A stretch of DNA of 18,756 nt from DASVFB01 sp045806505. Its GTDB lineage: Bacteria > Actinomycetota > Thermoleophilia > Gaiellales > Gaiellaceae. The number at the start of each line of letters is the position of its first letter. Position 1 is the first letter of the stretch. The notes beneath the pieces were generated by a model that saw only the letters and a program-made list of their open reading frames with translations, did no database searches and was not told where the DNA came from. The position numbers and the translations under genes are program-made. Of the stretch, positions 16,523-18,756 are shown piece by piece. The stretch spans positions 1 through 18,756 of the forward strand of contig JBJMJE010000289.1 of the NCBI GenBank assembly GCA_045806505.1, written 5' to 3'.

Positions 16523-18682
16523 GCCGGAGGCGCTCTGTGTCACCGAGTACTCGACGTTCGCGCCGAGGTCGCGCGGGTCGCCGATCCTCGGATCGCGTTC
16601 GTGTGGAAACGGCGTCACCGACGTCTCGACGCGGAAGGGTGCAGGCGGTGCGTCGAAGACGAACTCGTGGTCGAGACGGTCGGGCACGCGGATCGTCTTC
16701 GTCTCGACGACACGGCCCATGACCGGCTTGTCGCCCGCCAGCGCAAGCTTGCCGACCGTCACGCGAACGGTCGCGGGGTAACGCTGCGCGGCACCCGTCC
16801 TGAAGACGTGCACCTTGACGACGCTCGGCGCGTCGTTCGCGACGGAGAACTGGTCGAGCGCCGTGATCGGCTTGCCCCAGCCGTCGGGATAGACGCCTTC
16901 GATCGACTGGCGCAGTCGCAGTGGCGGCGCGACGTGGATGAGTGTCCATATACGCGAGCCGCGGCCGCCCCGGTGCACCTTCCGTTCGAGCACCGCCCCG
17001 GCGGGCGTCACTCCGGAGTCGGCGACCAGGTACTCGACGCCTGCGCCCGGCTCGAGCCGTCCATCCGAAGCGGTGAGCTGCGGCACGACCGTCGGACCAG
17101 GCCCCGGCGCGCTCCCGTCGGTGCTCCACACGTGCTGGAGCTTGCGGTTCCAGAACTCGAGCTGCAGCACGTCGAAGGGATCGTCGATCGACTGGCCGAG
17201 GTACGTGACCTGTGCGCCGCCCGGCACCGCGCGATCGACCCAGTCGAGCGGACGCGGCATGTTGTCGAGCTGAGCGCTCGCGACCTTGTGTGACTCGCGC
17301 GTGAAGCTGATCTCGCCGAACGCGCTCCAGGCGAGGATCCCTCCGGCGGCGACCGCGGCCACGGGTACGGCCACACGCGCCGAAGCGAAGCGCAGGAACA
17401 GCAGCAGCGCCGCGGAACCGAGCGCGAGCACGACGAGCAGCACCGTAGCGCCGGTCGTCGTCAAGCCCAGCGCGGGCAGCACGGCGAGTCCCGGCGCGTC
17501 GAAGAAGACAGGGATGTCGACGTGGTACGGCGTCACCGTCACGAGCAGAAGGACGAGGGCGGTCGCCGCGAGGAGCGGGATCAGCGCCGGCCGCCGGCGC
17601 TCGAGCATCAGCGCGGTCCCGACGAAGAGCAGCGGCGCGACGTAGATGAGGTTCCGCTCGCTGAGGTCATTCACTCCGAGCGTCGAGACGTAGGCCGACT
17701 TGCCGGCGACGTACGCGACGAACGTCGAGACCATCGCGACGGTCAACGCCGTGTACGCACGCCGTTCGCGCGACCACTCGTCGCGCCGGAAGCCGGGCAG
17801 CACCGTTAGCGCGGCGATCGTCGGCAGCACGCCGACGCCGATCGTCAGCGCGCCGGCGGCCCACACCGCGTCCTTGAACATGCGCCCCAGCTCGTTCTGC
17901 GTGACCGCCGCCCAGACGCCGGAACGGTGTGACGCGGCGGCGTTCACGCCGACCGCCGCGCAGATCGCAAGTGCGACGAAGCCGACCCAGTCCCAGCGGC
18001 TCCAGTTCCGCCGCAGCCGTCGTCCGCCCTCGCCGATGAACCAGAAGAGGACCGCCGCGGCGACGGCTCCGGCGACGAGGACGTCGAGCTGCGCGCGGAT
18101 CAGCGGCGCGACGAGACACGCGGCGACCGCGCCGGCGATCCACGCAAGACGGCGCGTGCCCAGTGCGCGCGCGAGCAGGTAGAAGCACAGCGCGGCCCAC
18201 GGGTATGCGAGCGGCTCGATCAGCAGCATCGACGAGTAGGCGAGCGCCGGGATCATCGCCGCGCCCGCCGCCGCGAACAGCGCCCACCGCTGCGAGACGA
18301 GCGTGCGCGCGAGCAGGTAGACGGGGAACACGACCGCCGTCATCGTCGCGACGCCGATCGCCTTCGCCGCGCCGTAGGCGCGAGAGGTGTCGTGGATCCA
18401 CCACGCCGGGGCGACGAGATACGCCGAAAGCGAGCCGAACGCGCGCGGCACCGTCCGCGACGCCTCGTGGCCCGTGGTCGCGATCGCGCGCGAGAGCTGC
18501 GCACGCTCGAACTCGTCGCTGTTCAGCCACGGAGCGGACAGGCCCCACGCCTCCCACCCGTAGACGAGGCAGAGCCAGACGAAGACCGTGAGGATCGGGA
18601 GGGCCGCCGCAACGGCGACCTTCCAACGCGAGCGAGTCGTGCGCGCCACGGCCGACGGGCGGCCGGGCTCAGCGACCTCCAC
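16517..18682 (-). CDS. GT-C-like polytopic membrane protein, paralogue of the 10677-12713 protein
   Basis: This 721-residue protein has a first hydrophobic helix at about 21-42, then NSDEFERAQLSRA with D56-E57 in the GT-C loop-1 position, about ten further membrane segments to near residue 450, and a soluble C-terminal domain of some 250 residues. Shared blocks with the other GT-C protein are RAYGAAKAIGVATMT, LSERNLIYVAPLLFV, PLDWVDRAVPGGAQVTYLG and LEFWNRKLQHVW, all in the same order, so the two are paralogues including the C-terminal domain. It probably transfers a sugar from a polyprenyl-phosphate donor outside the cytoplasm. A solely structural or flippase-like role cannot be excluded. 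Start GTG 18682 overlaps a possible upstream gene by 14 nt; an in-frame GTG at 18649 also precedes the first helix and is a reasonable alternative. The stop overlaps the GT2 stop region by 6 bp. Confidence 0.82.
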   Translation of the reverse strand: MEVAEPGRPSAVARTTRSRWKVAVAAALPILTVFVWLCLVYGWEAWGLSAPWLNSDEFERAQLSRAIATTGHEASRTVPRAFGSLSAYLVAPAWWIHDTSRAYGAAKAIGVATMTAVVFPVYLLARTLVSQRWALFAAAGAAMIPALAYSSMLLIEPLAYPWAALCFYLLARALGTRRLAWIAGAVAACLVAPLIRAQLDVLVAGAVAAAVLFWFIGEGGRRLRRNWSRWDWVGFVALAICAAVGVNAAASHRSGVWAAVTQNELGRMFKDAVWAAGALTIGVGVLPTIAALTVLPGFRRDEWSRERRAYTALTVAMVSTFVAYVAGKSAYVSTLGVNDLSERNLIYVAPLLFVGTALMLERRRPALIPLLAATALVLLLVTVTPYHVDIPVFFDAPGLAVLPALGLTTTGATVLLVVLALGSAALLLFLRFASARVAVPVAAVAAGGILAWSAFGEISFTRESHKVASAQLDNMPRPLDWVDRAVPGGAQVTYLGQSIDDPFDVLQLEFWNRKLQHVWSTDGSAPGPGPTVVPQLTASDGRLEPGAGVEYLVADSGVTPAGAVLERKVHRGGRGSRIWTLIHVAPPLRLRQSIEGVYPDGWGKPITALDQFSVANDAPSVVKVHVFRTGAAQRYPATVRVTVGKLALAGDKPVMGRVVETKTIRVPDRLDHEFVFDAPPAPFRVETSVTPFPHERDPRIGDPRDLGANVEYSVTQSASGS

Positions 18683-18756
18683 GGCTGCGGATCGACGTCA
18701 CGTTGGAGGGCCCGGGCTCGACGAACGGCGCCGCCGCGATCTCGCGGCGGACGATT
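18669..18756 (-). CDS. 3' end of an unidentified upstream gene (partial)
   Basis: A frame enters from the right edge and ends in TGA at 18671-18669, giving 28 residues ending FVEPGPSNVTSIRSRGGR. All but two or three codons end in G or C, as in real genes here, and the following GT-C gene starts within it. This is consistent with the C-terminus of an operon partner, but too short to identify; it could be non-coding sequence that lacks stops by chance. Confidence 0.42.
   Translation of the reverse strand, partial: IVRREIAAAPFVEPGPSNVTSIRSRGGR

Overview
The window is a gene-dense, very G+C-rich (about 70% by eye) stretch of a bacterial chromosome carrying a cell-surface polysaccharide or glycoconjugate locus. 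The organism is most likely an actinobacterium, and a Thermoleophilia-like lineage would fit. Support for this: almost every third codon position is G or C, GTG starts dominate (TTG also occurs), and TANNNT -10 boxes lie 6-8 nt before start codons, the pattern of leaderless transcripts. The lineage call is inference, since there is no rRNA or other marker gene here. I saw no tRNA, rRNA, CRISPR array, insertion sequence or phage gene.

Layout. (1) 1-2327, plus strand: a CgeB-type glycosyltransferase, a GT2 polyprenyl-phosphate-sugar synthase-like enzyme, and a small DUF2304 membrane protein. (2) 4401-2324, minus strand: a sugar-nucleotide 4,6-dehydratase-like SDR and a GDP-L-fucose synthase. 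(3) 4400-6911, plus strand: a MurJ/Wzx-like flippase and GDP-mannose 4,6-dehydratase. (4) 9145-6887, minus strand: an XRE-type HTH + TPR regulator followed by a GT4 glycosyltransferase. (5) 9218-16522, plus strand: a seven-gene operon with a small orphan protein, a GT4, a large GT-C-like membrane protein, three tandem GT4 enzymes and a rhamnosyltransferase-like GT2. (6) 18756-16517, minus strand: the end of an unidentified gene, then a second GT-C-like membrane protein paralogous to the one in region 5.

Proposed joint function. GMD and Fcl would turn GDP-mannose into GDP-L-fucose, and the other SDR probably makes a second deoxysugar nucleotide. The soluble GT4, GT2 and CgeB enzymes would build a lipid-linked oligosaccharide inside the cell, and the flippase would export it. 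The GT2/DUF2304 pair could load a sugar onto polyprenyl phosphate, which the two GT-C proteins would use on the outer face. I see no recognisable Wzy polymerase, initiating polyprenyl-phosphate sugar-1-phosphate transferase, ligase or Wza/Wzc export gene, so the locus probably continues outside the window.

The region is extremely compact. The only real intergenic space is 72 bp (9146-9217), a divergent promoter between the regulator and the seven-gene operon. All three convergent gene pairs overlap (4, 25 and 6 bp), the divergent pair at 4400 shares its start codons in a CATG palindrome, and six of the plus-strand junctions are zero- to four-base contacts or overlaps. No stretch longer than 300 bases lacks a gene.
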